From the NCBI RefSeq assembly GCF_902502825.2, contig NZ_LR723670.1:1364001-1428000 (forward strand): a stretch of DNA of 64,000 nt, read 5' to 3'. Positions 27,724 through 37,443 of this stretch are shown piece after piece. This DNA comes from Pseudorhizobium flavum. Its GTDB lineage: Bacteria > Pseudomonadota > Alphaproteobacteria > Rhizobiales > Rhizobiaceae. A program made the translations under genes and the position numbers. The stretch's first letter is position 1; each line of letters starts with the position of its first letter. The notes under the pieces were generated by a model. That model searched no databases. It was not told where the DNA came from and worked only from the letters and a program-made list of their open reading frames with translations.

Positions 27724-29895
27724 ATGTCGGGCGTGATGGGCAACGATCAGGATGCAGATATCGACCTGGGACGGCTCTTCTCTGCCGTGTGGCAGCGCAG
27801 GGGCCGGTTGCTTGCCGCCACTGCACTGGCGGCAGGACTCGCATTCGTTGGAACGACGATGATGGCGCCGAGCTTCCGCGGCGAGGCGCGGATCCTGATC
27901 GAATCCCGATCCCCGAACCTCAGCGCCGGCCAGGCGCCCGTGTCCGGCAATGACCCGGTCCTCGATACACTCAACATCACGAGCCAGGCGGAGGTCCTGC
28001 AGTCGAGCGACCTGATCAAGCAGGTTGCGCGCGATCTGCGCCTGCACGAGATCGCCGAATTCGATCCGGATGGACACTCGCTGTTCCCCGGTCCTTTCGT
28101 CCTGCTCGGGCTGGCGCAGGACCCCTTATCGGTCGCTCCCGAGGAACGCGTCGTCCGCGAGTTCCGGGAGAAGCTGAAGGTCTATCCGATCGAGAACTCG
28201 CGCATCATCGCGATCGAGTTCTCATCGCATGATCCGAAGCTCGCCGCGGCCATTCCCAACAAGATGGCGCAAGTCTACCTGGCGCTCGAAAGCGGCGCCA
28301 AGCTGGACACGCAGTCCGACACAGCCAAATGGCTCGAGCCGGAAATCGCGGCGCTGACGGAGAAGGTACGCGAAGCCGAGCGCAAGGTTGCCGACTACCG
28401 ATCCGAAGCCGGCCTCTTCCAGACTGGCCAGAGCGGCAGTTTTGCGGCCCAGCAACTCAACGATCTTTCCAACGAGCTCGCGCGGGTGCGGGGAGAGCGG
28501 GCCAATGCCGAGGCACGGGCGCAGAACGTGCGTGCGGCGCTTGAGGCAGGTCGTGCATCGGACACGTTGACGGATGTCGTGGGTTCCCAGGTGATCCAGC
28601 GATTGAAGGAGACCGAGGCGAACCTCCAGGCACAGATATCTGATCAGTCGACCGTGCTCCTGGAAAACCACCCCCGTCTCAAGGGGCTGCGGGCACAGCT
28701 TCAGGGAATCCGCCGACAGATCGAGGCGGAGACGCAGAAGATCCTGGCCAGCCTGGATTATGAGGCAGAGGTCTCCCGCTTGCGTGAGACACAGCTTATC
28801 CAGCAGCTGAACACCATCAAGGCAGACTCTGCCCGCACCGGCGAGGACGAGGTGGGGCTTCGCGCGTTGGAACGGGAGGCGGCGGCGCAGCGGCAACTGC
28901 TGGAGACCTACCTTGCCCGCTACCGCGAGGCCGCGTCGCGGCAGGAACCCGGCGCGGCGCCCGCCGATGCCCGCATCGTTTCCACCGCCATCGAGCCTCA
29001 GGAACCCTACTTCCCCAAGGTCGTGCCGATCGTGATCGTCGTATCACTCGCGACGCTCGTGCTGGGCGCCATCGCCGCCATGCTCGGCGAACTGTTCTCG
29101 GGCAGGGCGCTGCGGCCTTCGCAGGCTTCTGCTGGCATCGAACCAGAGATGCGGGACGAGGGTGACGAACATCTCGTCCATCGGATGCAGGCGGATGCCG
29201 CCGCGGAGTTCGACCAGATCCATGCGAGGTTGCAGAACGAGCAGCCTGTGCCGACAGAAGAACCGACCGAAGTCGATCCAGCCGTGCCTGGGCCGGATGC
29301 TGAGGATGCGGACGAAGCCTTCAATATCGAGACGGTGGCGAATTACCTGACGCGCTACGACGTCTCGGTTGCACTTGCTGTGTCACCGGAAGGCGACAAG
29401 GGGTCCACCGCCACGGTGATGCTGGCACGGGACATTTCCGATCGCGGCAAGACCGTGGTGCTGATCGACATGACGGGCTCGGCTTGCCCGAGCCGGCTGA
29501 TGGGAGCCGGAACATTGCCGGGTGTCACTGACCTGTTGTGCGGGCAAGCAGCGTTCGGCGAGGCCATTCATCGTGACCGCCTTTCTGACGCGCATATCGT
29601 GCCACAGGGCAATGCCGATGCCGTGGCTGCCATGCGCGGCATCGACCGCCTGTCCATGATCATCGACGCACTTGCCGATGCCTATGACCATGTGCTGGTC
29701 GAATGCGGGGCAGCCGATGTCGAGGGGGTCTCGCGCCTGAGCCGTGGGCGCGACACCGAAATCATTTTCTCCATCGCCGATGCCTACAGTGAAAGCTTTT
29801 CCGCAACGCTGGACGGTTACCGGAATGCCGGTTACGATAATCTCCTCGTCATGGCGTCCGATGCTACCGTCCCAAGCGGGCGCCGCGCGGCGTGA
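27724..29895 (+). CDS. Wzc/ExoP-like chain length and export protein with degenerate tyrosine-kinase domain
   Basis: 723-residue inner-membrane co-polymerase. Two membrane helices (near residues 25-45 and 435-455) flank a long periplasmic coiled coil with Wzz motifs; PQEPYFPKVVPIVI before the second helix is typical. The cytoplasmic part has Walker A' (VVLIDMTGS) and a Walker B-like VLVECG, but the P-loop position reads SPEGDKGSTATV instead of GxxxxGK[ST], and the C-terminal tyrosine cluster is missing. It is therefore a probable pseudokinase that still controls chain length. It is divergent from uppC with 162 bases between. Confidence 0.88.
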   Translation: MSGVMGNDQDADIDLGRLFSAVWQRRGRLLAATALAAGLAFVGTTMMAPSFRGEARILIESRSPNLSAGQAPVSGNDPVLDTLNITSQAEVLQSSDLIKQVARDLRLHEIAEFDPDGHSLFPGPFVLLGLAQDPLSVAPEERVVREFREKLKVYPIENSRIIAIEFSSHDPKLAAAIPNKMAQVYLALESGAKLDTQSDTAKWLEPEIAALTEKVREAERKVADYRSEAGLFQTGQSGSFAAQQLNDLSNELARVRGERANAEARAQNVRAALEAGRASDTLTDVVGSQVIQRLKETEANLQAQISDQSTVLLENHPRLKGLRAQLQGIRRQIEAETQKILASLDYEAEVSRLRETQLIQQLNTIKADSARTGEDEVGLRALEREAAAQRQLLETYLARYREAASRQEPGAAPADARIVSTAIEPQEPYFPKVVPIVIVVSLATLVLGAIAAMLGELFSGRALRPSQASAGIEPEMRDEGDEHLVHRMQADAAAEFDQIHARLQNEQPVPTEEPTEVDPAVPGPDAEDADEAFNIETVANYLTRYDVSVALAVSPEGDKGSTATVMLARDISDRGKTVVLIDMTGSACPSRLMGAGTLPGVTDLLCGQAAFGEAIHRDRLSDAHIVPQGNADAVAAMRGIDRLSMIIDALADAYDHVLVECGAADVEGVSRLSRGRDTEIIFSIADAYSESFSATLDGYRNAGYDNLLVMASDATVPSGRRAA

Positions 29896-29907
29896 AGTAA
29901 AGCGGTC

Positions 29908-31116
29908 CTATCGAACCAGCCGGGAGCGCAGGCGTTGCGCCCACGAATAGAGGACGGCATTCCTCTTGATCGCCCTTTTCAGGCCGCCGATAGCTGCAAG
30001 GGTTGGCCGAATCAGGCGACCCTTCCATGACAGCGGCAGGAGAACGTCGTACAGGATCGTCTCCTGCGTGCACCAACTGCGCTTGTATGGCTGGTCTCCC
30101 AGGCCGAAGTCGAACACTGCCGCACCTTCCCCGCAGGCCTGCTCGATCATCAGCCAGAAGAGAAGCTCACCCGGACTTGCGTCCGGGCAAAGCTTGTCGT
30201 CGATGGAACCGAACTGGCAAAGGACGTGGTCTCCCTTGCGGGACAATCCGCTGATGGCGACGATGCTACGCTCCTCGTCTGCCAGCCGCAGTGCATGCAG
30301 TTTCAGGGGATAGCCAGGGGTTCCGACGGATCTGTCGATCAGGTCATGGAAGAAGCGACGGACCTGTGGCGGACGAAAGACGTCAGGCAGGCCGGCGGCC
30401 GCCAGCCGTTCCGACTTCTGATCGAAGAAGAGATCGAGCAGGGCGTGCTGTTCACTCGCCTCGTCCGGGCAGTAGTGCTGGAAACCGCCGAGGGCTTCGA
30501 GCCGCCGGCACTGTTGCCTGTACCGCTTGCGTCGGGTTTTCGCGTTCAACTGCGCGATCGTTTCGTCCATGCTTGCCTTGAGGGGGAGCTGGAAGGAACG
30601 GTCTGGGTGTTCGGATGTCATCCAAGCGTGAAACGGACTTTTCGCCCCCGCAAGTGAAAGGGGCATCGTATCGAGAACGAGGAGATCGGCCTGCGGCGCC
30701 AGAGCCTTGCGCAGAGCCTCGACCAGTCGGCTCGAAGCCTTGGGATCGAGCGGCAGGAAGTCTGCGCTGGTCGGGCTGCTGTTGACATTGTTGAACCTCT
30801 CGCCCGGAAACCGCGCGGTACGCAGTCCGTATTCGGTTCTCAGCTCGAGCGGCAGCAGCATGACGGTTCGCCCTTCGGCGCGACCACGAACAATCAGCGG
30901 CGTCCGCTGCTCCGCCTGCCACCACGCACAACACCAGTCGAAACCCTGGTGAAGCGAATTATGCGGTAGCCGTGCAAGTTCCCGCCATTCCGCTTCCACC
31001 ACTTCCGGGGCATCCAGGATATCGAACGTCAGGGAATAGACGTCGAATGGCGCAGGCGGTCCGGCGGCCGACGCCTTCTGAACATGGCCCTGGGCCTGGA
31101 GGTTCTGACGCAACAT
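29908..31116 (-). CDS. GNAT-family acetyltransferase of the CelD/BcsL type
   Basis: 402-residue soluble protein of the cellulose-biosynthesis CelD (Acetyltransf_6) group, related to FemAB. Features are an N-terminal domain with WRELARLPHNSLHQGFDWCCAWW and a C-terminal GNAT domain with NAKTRRKRYRQQCRRLE, and SPGELLFWLMIEQACGEGAAVFDFGLGDQPYKRSW. It may acylate a sugar of the polysaccharide. Start ATG 31116 is chosen over GTG 31158 since GGGTGACGAG precedes it. It converges with the Wzc-like gene at 12 bases and corresponds to the first position (uppA) of the locus. Confidence 0.82.
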   Translation of the reverse strand: MLRQNLQAQGHVQKASAAGPPAPFDVYSLTFDILDAPEVVEAEWRELARLPHNSLHQGFDWCCAWWQAEQRTPLIVRGRAEGRTVMLLPLELRTEYGLRTARFPGERFNNVNSSPTSADFLPLDPKASSRLVEALRKALAPQADLLVLDTMPLSLAGAKSPFHAWMTSEHPDRSFQLPLKASMDETIAQLNAKTRRKRYRQQCRRLEALGGFQHYCPDEASEQHALLDLFFDQKSERLAAAGLPDVFRPPQVRRFFHDLIDRSVGTPGYPLKLHALRLADEERSIVAISGLSRKGDHVLCQFGSIDDKLCPDASPGELLFWLMIEQACGEGAAVFDFGLGDQPYKRSWCTQETILYDVLLPLSWKGRLIRPTLAAIGGLKRAIKRNAVLYSWAQRLRSRLVR

Positions 31117-31232
31117 CTCGTCACCCGATTTGATGGATGCGATGATAGTCTGCCTCACTTGCAGCAGAGTTTACGAGGCTTCCAGGGCCAAGGAACTTTG
31201 CTGGGTGTGGTTAACTTCCGCCGAACGCGTCG

Positions 31233-31448
31233 TCAGTCGTTCTTCCTGACCGGGCCTGCCATCCACTTGATGATGAGCATCGCCGGCAGGATCCACAACA
31301 GGCCGGAAAACAGGAAGTAGAGCAGGTGGACCCACCAGGGGTAGTTGGCGAGCGTCAAGGTAGCGATCGTTGTCGCAACGAGGGCATAGATGATCACCAG
31401 GAAGATGATCAGGATCGTTCCGATGAAACTCCGCAGCCTTGGCGGCAT
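31233..31448 (-). CDS. DUF2842 family membrane protein
   Basis: 71-residue protein with two membrane helices (ILIIFLVIIYALVATTIATL and LLYFLFSGLLWILPAMLII) joined by a short loop with the PWW motif. The N-terminal MPPRLRSFIGT and the PAML..KWM end are typical of DUF2842, a small alphaproteobacterial family. GGAGAGAAG precedes the ATG. It diverges from ctaA. Function is unknown; the neighbourhood to heme A synthase is common. Confidence 0.85.
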   Translation of the reverse strand: MPPRLRSFIGTILIIFLVIIYALVATTIATLTLANYPWWVHLLYFLFSGLLWILPAMLIIKWMAGPVRKND

Positions 31449-31592
31449 GATCTTCTCTCCTGAGGTCGGCGCATGGCACGCCCGCGACGGCATGCCGCAA
31501 AGCACCGGGGCTTGTTTTGCATGGGTGCATGGGGCAAATCAACGGCTTTGATCGAGGCGTTTTTGACTGCCTTGCCATTCCCTGGAGCGATG

Positions 31593-32693
31593 ATGTCAGC
31601 GGCCGACGTAACAGCAGTGGAAGTCCATGGACGAACGCAGAAGCGCGACCGCGACCGCAAGATGGTGCGCATCTGGCTCGGCGTCGTGATCTTCACGCTG
31701 CTCTGTCTCGTCATCGTCGGTGGCGCGACGCGGCTGACGGGTTCCGGCCTCTCCATCACCGAGTGGAAGCCGATCCATGGGGTCGTCCCACCGCTATCCG
31801 TCGAGGAGTGGCAGGAGGAATTCGAGCTCTACAAGCGCATTCCGCAATATCAGGAAATCAACAAGGGGATGTCGCTCGACGAGTTCAAGACGATCTTCTG
31901 GTGGGAGTGGGCGCACCGGTTCCTTGCGCGCGGGATCGGCCTGATCTTCGCCCTGCCGCTTGCCTTCTTCTGGCTGACGGGGCGGGTCGAGCCTCGTATT
32001 CGTCGGCCGCTGGTGGGGCTTCTGGCGCTTGGGGGCTTCCAGGGCTTCATCGGCTGGTGGATGGTGTCGTCGGGGCTGAGCAAGCTCACAAGCGTTTCGC
32101 AGTACCGTCTGGCGGCCCATCTCACCATCGCCTGCCTGATCTTCGCCGCCTGCGTCTGGATCATGAGAGGACTGGCGCCGCACAGCGACGATCGCGCGCC
32201 CGCTGGGCGCGGCAAGGCCGGAGCCATAGCGGTTGCCGTGCTCTGCATCATCCAGATCTATCTCGGTGCCCTGGTTGCCGGACTGGATGCCGGACTTACC
32301 TACAACACCTGGCCTCTGATGGATGGCGCTCTCTTCCCGGGCGGGCTGTTTATCCAGGAGCCCTGGTGGATCAATCTGTTCGAAAATCCCAAGACCGTGC
32401 AGTTCGTCCATCGTGTGGGCGCCTACACGCTGCTTCTGGTCGCTCTCTGGCACATGGTGACGATGCTGGCGGATGCGCCCCGTACGACCCACGCGCGTCG
32501 TTCCGTGGTACTACTCGGCCTGATCCTGCTCCAGGCGGTGGTCGGTATCATGACCCTGCTGACGCAGGTCCACCTCCATACGGCGCTGCTGCACCAGGGC
32601 ATGGCGTTCATCGTACTTGGCTTTGCAGTCGCTCACTGGCGGGGCTTCCTTGGAGAGTATCCGCGCGAGGTGAGGGTGGAAGTGCGGAACTGA
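31593..32693 (+). CDS. ctaA: Heme A synthase (COX15/CtaA)
   Basis: Oxidises the methyl group of heme O to make heme A for aa3-type oxidases. The 366-residue protein has eight membrane helices and the axial His motifs: [11 protein letters not shown] near residue 100, AAHLTIA and FVHRVGAY, and LLHQGMA near the C-terminus. The loop with [19 protein letters not shown] is the family signature. ATG 31593 has GGAG at five bases; ATG 31590 is adjacent. Confidence 0.95.
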   Translation: MSAADVTAVEVHGRTQKRDRDRKMVRIWLGVVIFTLLCLVIVGGATRLTGSGLSITEWKPIHGVVPPLSVEEWQEEFELYKRIPQYQEINKGMSLDEFKTIFWWEWAHRFLARGIGLIFALPLAFFWLTGRVEPRIRRPLVGLLALGGFQGFIGWWMVSSGLSKLTSVSQYRLAAHLTIACLIFAACVWIMRGLAPHSDDRAPAGRGKAGAIAVAVLCIIQIYLGALVAGLDAGLTYNTWPLMDGALFPGGLFIQEPWWINLFENPKTVQFVHRVGAYTLLLVALWHMVTMLADAPRTTHARRSVVLLGLILLQAVVGIMTLLTQVHLHTALLHQGMAFIVLGFAVAHWRGFLGEYPREVRVEVRN

Positions 32694-32698
32694 AGCTG

Positions 32699-32723
32699 AA
32701 AGGCCGCGGAAGCGGCCTTTTTT
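32699..32723 (+). terminator. Terminator of ctaA
   Basis: AAAGGCCGC, loop GGAA, GCGGCCTTT followed by more T form a nine-base-pair stem with a U-tract, five bases after the ctaA stop and in front of the convergent argC. Confidence 0.85.
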
Positions 32724-32743
32724 CGAATTCCGTTCCGCAGGGG

Positions 32744-33673
32744 TCACGCAGAGAGCATGATGTCCATGTTCTGGACCGCCGCACCCGAGGCGCCCTTGCC
32801 AAGATTGTCGAGCACGGCCACCAGGTTGACGTGATCGCCACCGGTGCTGCCGAAGACGAAAAGCTTCATCGTATCCTGGCCGGCCAGTTCCTCGGCGTCG
32901 ATGCGGGAGATCGACTTCATCTCCTCCAGTCCCACCACCTCGACAACGTCCTGGCCGGAATAGTAGGCGACCAGAGCCTTGTGGATGCTCTCCCGCGTGA
33001 AGCCGTTCTTGAGATCCTCCAGGAAGAGGGGGACCTGGACGATCATTCCCTGCGGGAAACGTCCGACGGATGGCGAGAATACAGGTGCCCGGTCAAGCAT
33101 GCCGTGCACGGTCATTTCCGGCACATGCTTGTGCTTCAGGTTGAGGCCGTAGAGGAAGTGGTTGGCGGTAATGGCATCCTCGCGGCTTGCATCCTCCATC
33201 TGGGCGATCATCTGCTTGCCGCCGCCGGTATAACCGGACACCGCATTGACAGTGACCGGGTAGCCGTCGGGGATGATGCCGGAGGCCCGCAGCGGCCGGA
33301 TCAACCCGATAGCGCCGGTAGGGTAGCAGCCCGGATTGGCGACGAAGCGTGCATCGCGGATCTTCCCCGCCTGGGCCTTGTCCATTTCGGCGAAACCATA
33401 GGCCCAGGCCGGATCAACCCGGTAGGCGGTCGAGGTATCTATCACCCGCACATGATTGTTGCCGGAGAGCATGCCGATCGCTTCGCGCGAAGCATCATCG
33501 GGCAGGCAGAGGATAGCGATGTCGGCGCTGTTCAGCAGGTCCTCGCGCATGCCCGCATTGCGCCGCTCAGCTTCCGGAATTGATAGAAGTTCCACGTCGC
33601 GGCGGGCAGCCAGGCGCGTGCGGATCTGCAGGCCTGTTGTACCGTGTTCGCCGTCGATGAAGATCTTCGCCAT
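32744..33673 (-). CDS. argC: N-acetyl-gamma-glutamyl-phosphate reductase
   Basis: Third step of arginine synthesis, reducing N-acetylglutamyl phosphate with NADPH. The 309-residue protein belongs to the short ArgC class. It has the Rossmann start [16 protein letters not shown] and catalytic Cys116 in [11 protein letters not shown], followed by [13 protein letters not shown]. It is close to speB and rpsI-rplM, a common rhizobial order. Confidence 0.96.
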   Translation of the reverse strand: MAKIFIDGEHGTTGLQIRTRLAARRDVELLSIPEAERRNAGMREDLLNSADIAILCLPDDASREAIGMLSGNNHVRVIDTSTAYRVDPAWAYGFAEMDKAQAGKIRDARFVANPGCYPTGAIGLIRPLRASGIIPDGYPVTVNAVSGYTGGGKQMIAQMEDASREDAITANHFLYGLNLKHKHVPEMTVHGMLDRAPVFSPSVGRFPQGMIVQVPLFLEDLKNGFTRESIHKALVAYYSGQDVVEVVGLEEMKSISRIDAEELAGQDTMKLFVFGSTGGDHVNLVAVLDNLGKGASGAAVQNMDIMLSA

Positions 33674-33737
33674 CTTGTCAGTCCTGTCTGTTCAGTCGCC
33701 CTGCGGCCAAATACTGTGCGCGCTTCCGCCGGCTGTT

Positions 33738-34691
33738 TCAACGCCCTTCGGCAAGCCGCTCGGCCCGAAGCCCGAGCATATACATGGCGACCGTTGCCCC
33801 AGCAATGGCGGTGACATCGGCGTGGTCATAGGCAGGCGCAACTTCCACGACGTCGGCTCCGCGGATATCGAGCCCCTGCAACTTGCGCAGCACCGACAGC
33901 ACCTTCGCGCTTGACGGCCCGCCTGCGACCGGTGTTCCGGTGCCGGGAGCGAAGGCCGGATCGAAGCAATCGATATCAAAGGTGAGGTAGGCCGGTGCGT
34001 CCTGCGTATGCCCTAGGATGGTCTCGGCGATCTCGCCTGCCGTCATTTCTTCCACCTCATGACCGTAGAGGATGCGGATGCCGCAATCTTCCGGCGCATG
34101 GGTGCGTATGCCAATCTGGATCGAGCGGCTGGTATCGATCAGGCCTTCCCGGGCGGCTCGGGCAACGAAGGAGCCGTGGTCTATACGCCGGTTGTCGTCG
34201 AACCAGGTGTCCTGATGGGCGTCGAACTGGACGAGCGCCAGCGGCCCATGCCGCGCGACATGCGCCTTCAGGAGCGGCCAGGTGATGTAGTGGTCGCCGC
34301 CGAGGGTGAGCAGGAAGGCACCTTTGGCAATCAGCGCCGCGGCCTCGCGCTCGATCGTCGCGGGTGTTTCGTGGTGGTTGCCGTAGTCGAGCAGGCAATC
34401 CCCATAATCCACCACCGCCATCTCTGCGAAGAGGTCGCGGTCGAAAGGATATTGCGGGTCGTTGTCGAAGATCGCGGAGGCGCGCCGGATCGCCTGCGGT
34501 CCGAAGCGGGCGCCGGGTCGGTTGGATGTGGCAGCGTCGAAGGGGATGCCCCAGACGACCACATCTGCGCCGCTGACGTTCTTGCTGAACCTTCGGCGCA
34601 TGAAGGAGAGAGCGCCGGCATAGGTCGGGTCGGTCGCGGCGGACGTCAGGCCCGTTGCGGTGAAGGCGTGGTCGATGGTCTTTCCGGGCAT
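33738..34691 (-). CDS. speB: Agmatinase family ureohydrolase
   Basis: Hydrolyses agmatine to putrescine and urea, with two manganese ions. The 317-residue protein shows the metal-binding motifs GGDHYITWP, VQFDAHQDTW and FDIDCFDPAFAPGTGTP. A start at 34691 gives the usual family length; the longer open frame to 34868 covers the intergenic region. Substrate (agmatine or another guanidino compound) cannot be fixed from the motifs. Confidence 0.9.
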   Translation of the reverse strand: MPGKTIDHAFTATGLTSAATDPTYAGALSFMRRRFSKNVSGADVVVWGIPFDAATSNRPGARFGPQAIRRASAIFDNDPQYPFDRDLFAEMAVVDYGDCLLDYGNHHETPATIEREAAALIAKGAFLLTLGGDHYITWPLLKAHVARHGPLALVQFDAHQDTWFDDNRRIDHGSFVARAAREGLIDTSRSIQIGIRTHAPEDCGIRILYGHEVEEMTAGEIAETILGHTQDAPAYLTFDIDCFDPAFAPGTGTPVAGGPSSAKVLSVLRKLQGLDIRGADVVEVAPAYDHADVTAIAGATVAMYMLGLRAERLAEGR

Positions 34692-34743
34692 GACGCGCGA
34701 ACCTGATTGAGCGAGTTGGAGCGGAGTCTTGGCGACAGATGCC

Positions 34744-34773
34744 AAAAAGAAAAGGCGGAGCCGAAGCCCCGCC
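34744..34773 (-). terminator. Terminator of rplM-rpsI
   Basis: On the minus strand GGCGGGGC, TTCG tetraloop, GCTCCGCC is followed by TTTTCTTTTT. A strong UUCG-capped terminator 28 bases after the rpsI stop. Confidence 0.88.
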
Positions 34774-34800
34774 TTGTCTGCATTCCGAAGTCCGCAGCGA

Positions 34801-35268
34801 TTAACGCTTGGAGAACTGGAACGAACGACGGGCCTTGGCCTTGCCGTACTTCTTACGCTCGACGACACGGCTGTCGCGGGTCAGGAAGCCACCCTTCTTG
34901 AGAACCGAGCGCAGGCCCGGCTCGAAGTAGGTCAGCGCCTTGGAGACACCGTGACGAACGGCGCCGGCCTGGCCGGAAAGCCCACCGCCGGCAACCGTTG
35001 CGATGATGTCGAACTGGCCCGTGCGGGCAGCAGCAACGAGCGGCTGCTGCAGGATCATCTGCAGGACCGGACGCGCGAAGTATGCGGAGTAGTCCTTGCC
35101 GTTGATGACGATCTTGCCGGAGCCGGCCTTGACCCATACGCGGGCGACCGCGTTCTTGCGCTTGCCGGTCGCATAGGAGCGGCCTTGCGCGTCGACCTTG
35201 CGGACGTGAACCGGAGCCTGGCTTTCGGCCGCCGGAGCGAGATCCTTCAGAGAGGAGAGATCGGCCAT
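34801..35268 (-). CDS. rpsI: Small ribosomal subunit protein uS9
   Basis: Small-subunit protein whose C-terminal tail reaches the P-site tRNA. The 155-residue protein has an N-terminal extension of about 25 residues and then [30 protein letters not shown] and the tail [27 protein letters not shown]. It follows rplM by two bases. Confidence 0.98.
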   Translation of the reverse strand: MADLSSLKDLAPAAESQAPVHVRKVDAQGRSYATGKRKNAVARVWVKAGSGKIVINGKDYSAYFARPVLQMILQQPLVAAARTGQFDIIATVAGGGLSGQAGAVRHGVSKALTYFEPGLRSVLKKGGFLTRDSRVVERKKYGKAKARRSFQFSKR

Positions 35269-35270
35269 TA

Positions 35271-35735
35271 TCAGGCGCTCCTTACGTTCTTCTTGTTCAG
35301 CGATGCCACGTCGAGAGCGACCGGCTGCTGTGCTTCGTGGGGATGGTTGGAGCCGGCATAGACGCGCAGGTTCTTCATCTGGCGACGGCCGAGCGGGCCG
35401 CGCGGGATCATGCGCTCCACCGCCTTCTCGACGACGCGCTCCGGGAAGCGGCCTTCGATGATGGCGCGTGCAGTGCGCTCCTTGATGCCGCCGGGATAGC
35501 CGGTGTGCCAGTAGTACTTCTTGTCGGTGTACTTCTTGCCGGTCAGGACGACCTTCTCGGCATTGATGATGATGACGTTGTCGCCGTCGTCAACATGGGG
35601 GGTGTAGGTAGCCTTGTGCTTGCCGCGCAGGCGGTTGGCGACGATGGTGGCGAGGCGACCGACGACGAGCCCTTCGGCGTCGATGATCACCCACTTCTTC
35701 TCCACCTCTGCAGGCTTCTGAACGAAAGTAGACAT
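35271..35735 (-). CDS. rplM: Large ribosomal subunit protein uL13
   Basis: Early-assembling large-subunit protein, 154 residues. The family blocks [41 protein letters not shown] and [20 protein letters not shown] are all present. First gene of the rplM-rpsI pair, transcribed from a promoter about 120 bases upstream. Confidence 0.98.
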   Translation of the reverse strand: MSTFVQKPAEVEKKWVIIDAEGLVVGRLATIVANRLRGKHKATYTPHVDDGDNVIIINAEKVVLTGKKYTDKKYYWHTGYPGGIKERTARAIIEGRFPERVVEKAVERMIPRGPLGRRQMKNLRVYAGSNHPHEAQQPVALDVASLNKKNVRSA

Positions 35736-35851
35736 TGTGTATCTTTCTACTGGATCCCCATGCTCGAAAGCGGGGACGTTTCTTGTTGCTTGAATTCGGC
35801 GGCGAGGCGCCAAAAAGAATGCCGGCCCGCGAAGGTCAGCAATCTGCGGCG

Positions 35852-35881
35852 CTTATACCGGGAGATGCTGTCCGTGGTCAA
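35852..35881 (-). promoter_or_regulatory. Promoter for rplM-rpsI
   Basis: On the minus strand TTGACC is followed after 18 bases by TATAAG, a strong housekeeping promoter. The predicted leader is about 110 bases; I found no known L13 autoregulatory structure in it. Confidence 0.6.
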
Positions 35882-35958
35882 GAACGCTGGTTTGACGAGC
35901 CTGAAAAATCACGAAGTAAAATCAATAACCTACCAATGTGGTGTTGTAATACCGCAAA

Positions 35959-36384
35959 CTACGGAGGCGGGATTGAGTAGGTGGCGATCGCCTGGCAGAC
36001 CGGCTCTTCCGCTTTTCCTTGTGTCACTACGGTATCGATGACCGCCAGCCGCTTGCCGAGCTTGAGCACGCGGCAGTCGCAAAAGAGCGGGGCCAGCTTC
36101 GGCTTTCGCAGGAAGTTGATGTTGAGGCTGGTGGTGACCGCGAGGGCCACAGGACCCACATGTGCAAGGATTGCCGCGTAGGCGGCCACGTCCGCCAACA
36201 TGAACATGGCGGGGCCCGAAATTGTCGCACCCGGTCGCAGATGACGGTCCGCCGGATCGAAACGCATGGTCAGGCCCGCGGGACGGACATCCGTGATCTC
36301 GAGCACGCGGCCATCCATGTGAATCTGTGGAAACTCCCGGTCCAGAAAATCGTGAATCTCATCCAATGTCATGACCGGCTGCAT
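35959..36384 (-). CDS. PaaI-family (hotdog) thioesterase
   Basis: 141-residue protein of the hotdog thioesterase fold. The helix and motif GPAMFMLADVAAYAAILAH, with GATISGPAM before it, are typical of the PaaI group, and the strand ALAVTTSLNINFLRKPK follows. It probably hydrolyses an acyl-CoA, but the substrate is unknown. An ATG at 36372 would also fit. It diverges from the CoA-binding protein gene, which may be related by function. Confidence 0.85.
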   Translation of the reverse strand: MQPVMTLDEIHDFLDREFPQIHMDGRVLEITDVRPAGLTMRFDPADRHLRPGATISGPAMFMLADVAAYAAILAHVGPVALAVTTSLNINFLRKPKLAPLFCDCRVLKLGKRLAVIDTVVTQGKAEEPVCQAIATYSIPPP

Positions 36385-36541
36385 GCACTACCCCGCCTGT
36401 TCGTGGTTCAAAGCACTTCTAGCAGCGATTGCCGAACTGGCCAGTCTCTCGTTTCGAGCACAGGCGATTTCCGTGGAGGGGATGTATCGGGCGATATCGA
36501 CCCTAAATCTAGATCGAGATGAACGAGCCCTGGAGGAACCG

Positions 36542-36970
36542 ATGAACCACGACAATTATGATCCGGCCTACATCACCGACATCCTCAAGACGACGAAGAC
36601 GGTCGCGCTGCTCGGCGCGTCACCCAACCCGGACCGGCCGAGCAACAGCGTCATGCGGTTCCTGCTGTCGAAGGGCTACCGCGTGTTTCCTGTCAATCCC
36701 GGGGAGGCCGGCAAGGAGATCCACGGGCAGAAGGTCTATGGCAAGCTTGCCGACATTCCGGAACCGGTCGACATGGTGGATGTCTTCCGCGCCGCCGAAT
36801 ACCTGGACGGCGTCGTCGAGGAGGCGCTCGCCCTGCCGCAGAAGCCTAAGGTGATCTGGGGGCAGTTGAGCGTGCGGGACGACGACGCCGCAGCCAAGGC
36901 GGAGTCCGCCGGTGTGAAGGTCGTCATGGACCGGTGCCCGGCGATCGAGTATCCCCGGCTGATGGGCTGA
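36542..36970 (+). CDS. CoA-binding protein (YccU type)
   Basis: 142-residue single Rossmann-domain protein of the CoA_binding_2 family. Motifs are TVALLGASPNPDRPSNSVMRFLLSKGYRVFPVNPG and VDMVDVFRAAEYLDGVVEEAL, then VIWGQLSV and the end MDRCPAIEYPRL with the conserved Cys. ATG 36542 follows the strong site GGAGGA; the frame is open further upstream to 36371. Role is unknown beyond CoA binding. Confidence 0.9.
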   Translation: MNHDNYDPAYITDILKTTKTVALLGASPNPDRPSNSVMRFLLSKGYRVFPVNPGEAGKEIHGQKVYGKLADIPEPVDMVDVFRAAEYLDGVVEEALALPQKPKVIWGQLSVRDDDAAAKAESAGVKVVMDRCPAIEYPRLMG

Positions 36971-36974
36971 CGCC

Positions 36975-37400
36975 TCAGGCGATCAGCAGATCCGGCTCCG
37001 CGCGCATGCCGTTCAGGTGTTCGGCATTGCCGCAATAGTGGATATATTCCTGATCGGCAGCGTGACGAGCCAGGTCCCTTCGGCAGCGGTCCTTTGACGT
37101 GCAGGCGGAACAGGTGATCTGCATGTCGCGGAACTGGAAGGCATGCGCATGGGCTGCCTCGTCCGGGTCGATGTTGAGCGCCGTCATCAGTGCGATCATC
37201 TCATCGGCCGCGTGGGGTCCCGCCTTTGCCAGTTGCAGCAACTGATCTGGCGTCACGCAGCAATCTCGGGCGATTTCTCGCAGGGCCTGGTCATCCAGGC
37301 TGCCGATGACGTCTCCCTCGACCGTGGCCTCCCAAGCCTTTGCGCACCAGTTCAGCAGGCGCGAGGCAATCGTCCCGGATGAATGTGGTACCGTTCGCAT
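36975..37400 (-). CDS. DUF6455-family Cys-rich protein, probably oxygen-regulated
   Basis: 141-residue soluble protein. The N-terminal half is helical (LREIARDCCVTPDQLLQLAK), and the C-terminal part carries a Cys pattern C-x2-C-x5-C (TCSACTSKDRC) plus a further YC, which may bind metal or an iron-sulfur cluster. The family is a small group in alphaproteobacteria with no proven function. GAGAGGAG precedes the ATG. A perfect FNR/FixK box lies 53 bases upstream, at a spacing that points to this gene rather than metY. Confidence 0.72.
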   Translation of the reverse strand: MRTVPHSSGTIASRLLNWCAKAWEATVEGDVIGSLDDQALREIARDCCVTPDQLLQLAKAGPHAADEMIALMTALNIDPDEAAHAHAFQFRDMQITCSACTSKDRCRRDLARHAADQEYIHYCGNAEHLNGMRAEPDLLIA

Positions 37401-37443
37401 GACGGACTCCTCTCTTCTTTTTTAAAGGCTAGCGCCACGGGAC

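Noticed and set aside
31517..33583. 688-aa open frame overlapping ctaA and argC
   Set aside because: It overlaps two certain genes in other frames and its composition is typical of a shadow.
35736..35851. Ribosomal protein L13 leader element
   Set aside because: A short CCCC/GGGG pairing exists in the rplM leader, but it has too few pairs and does not match a known motif.
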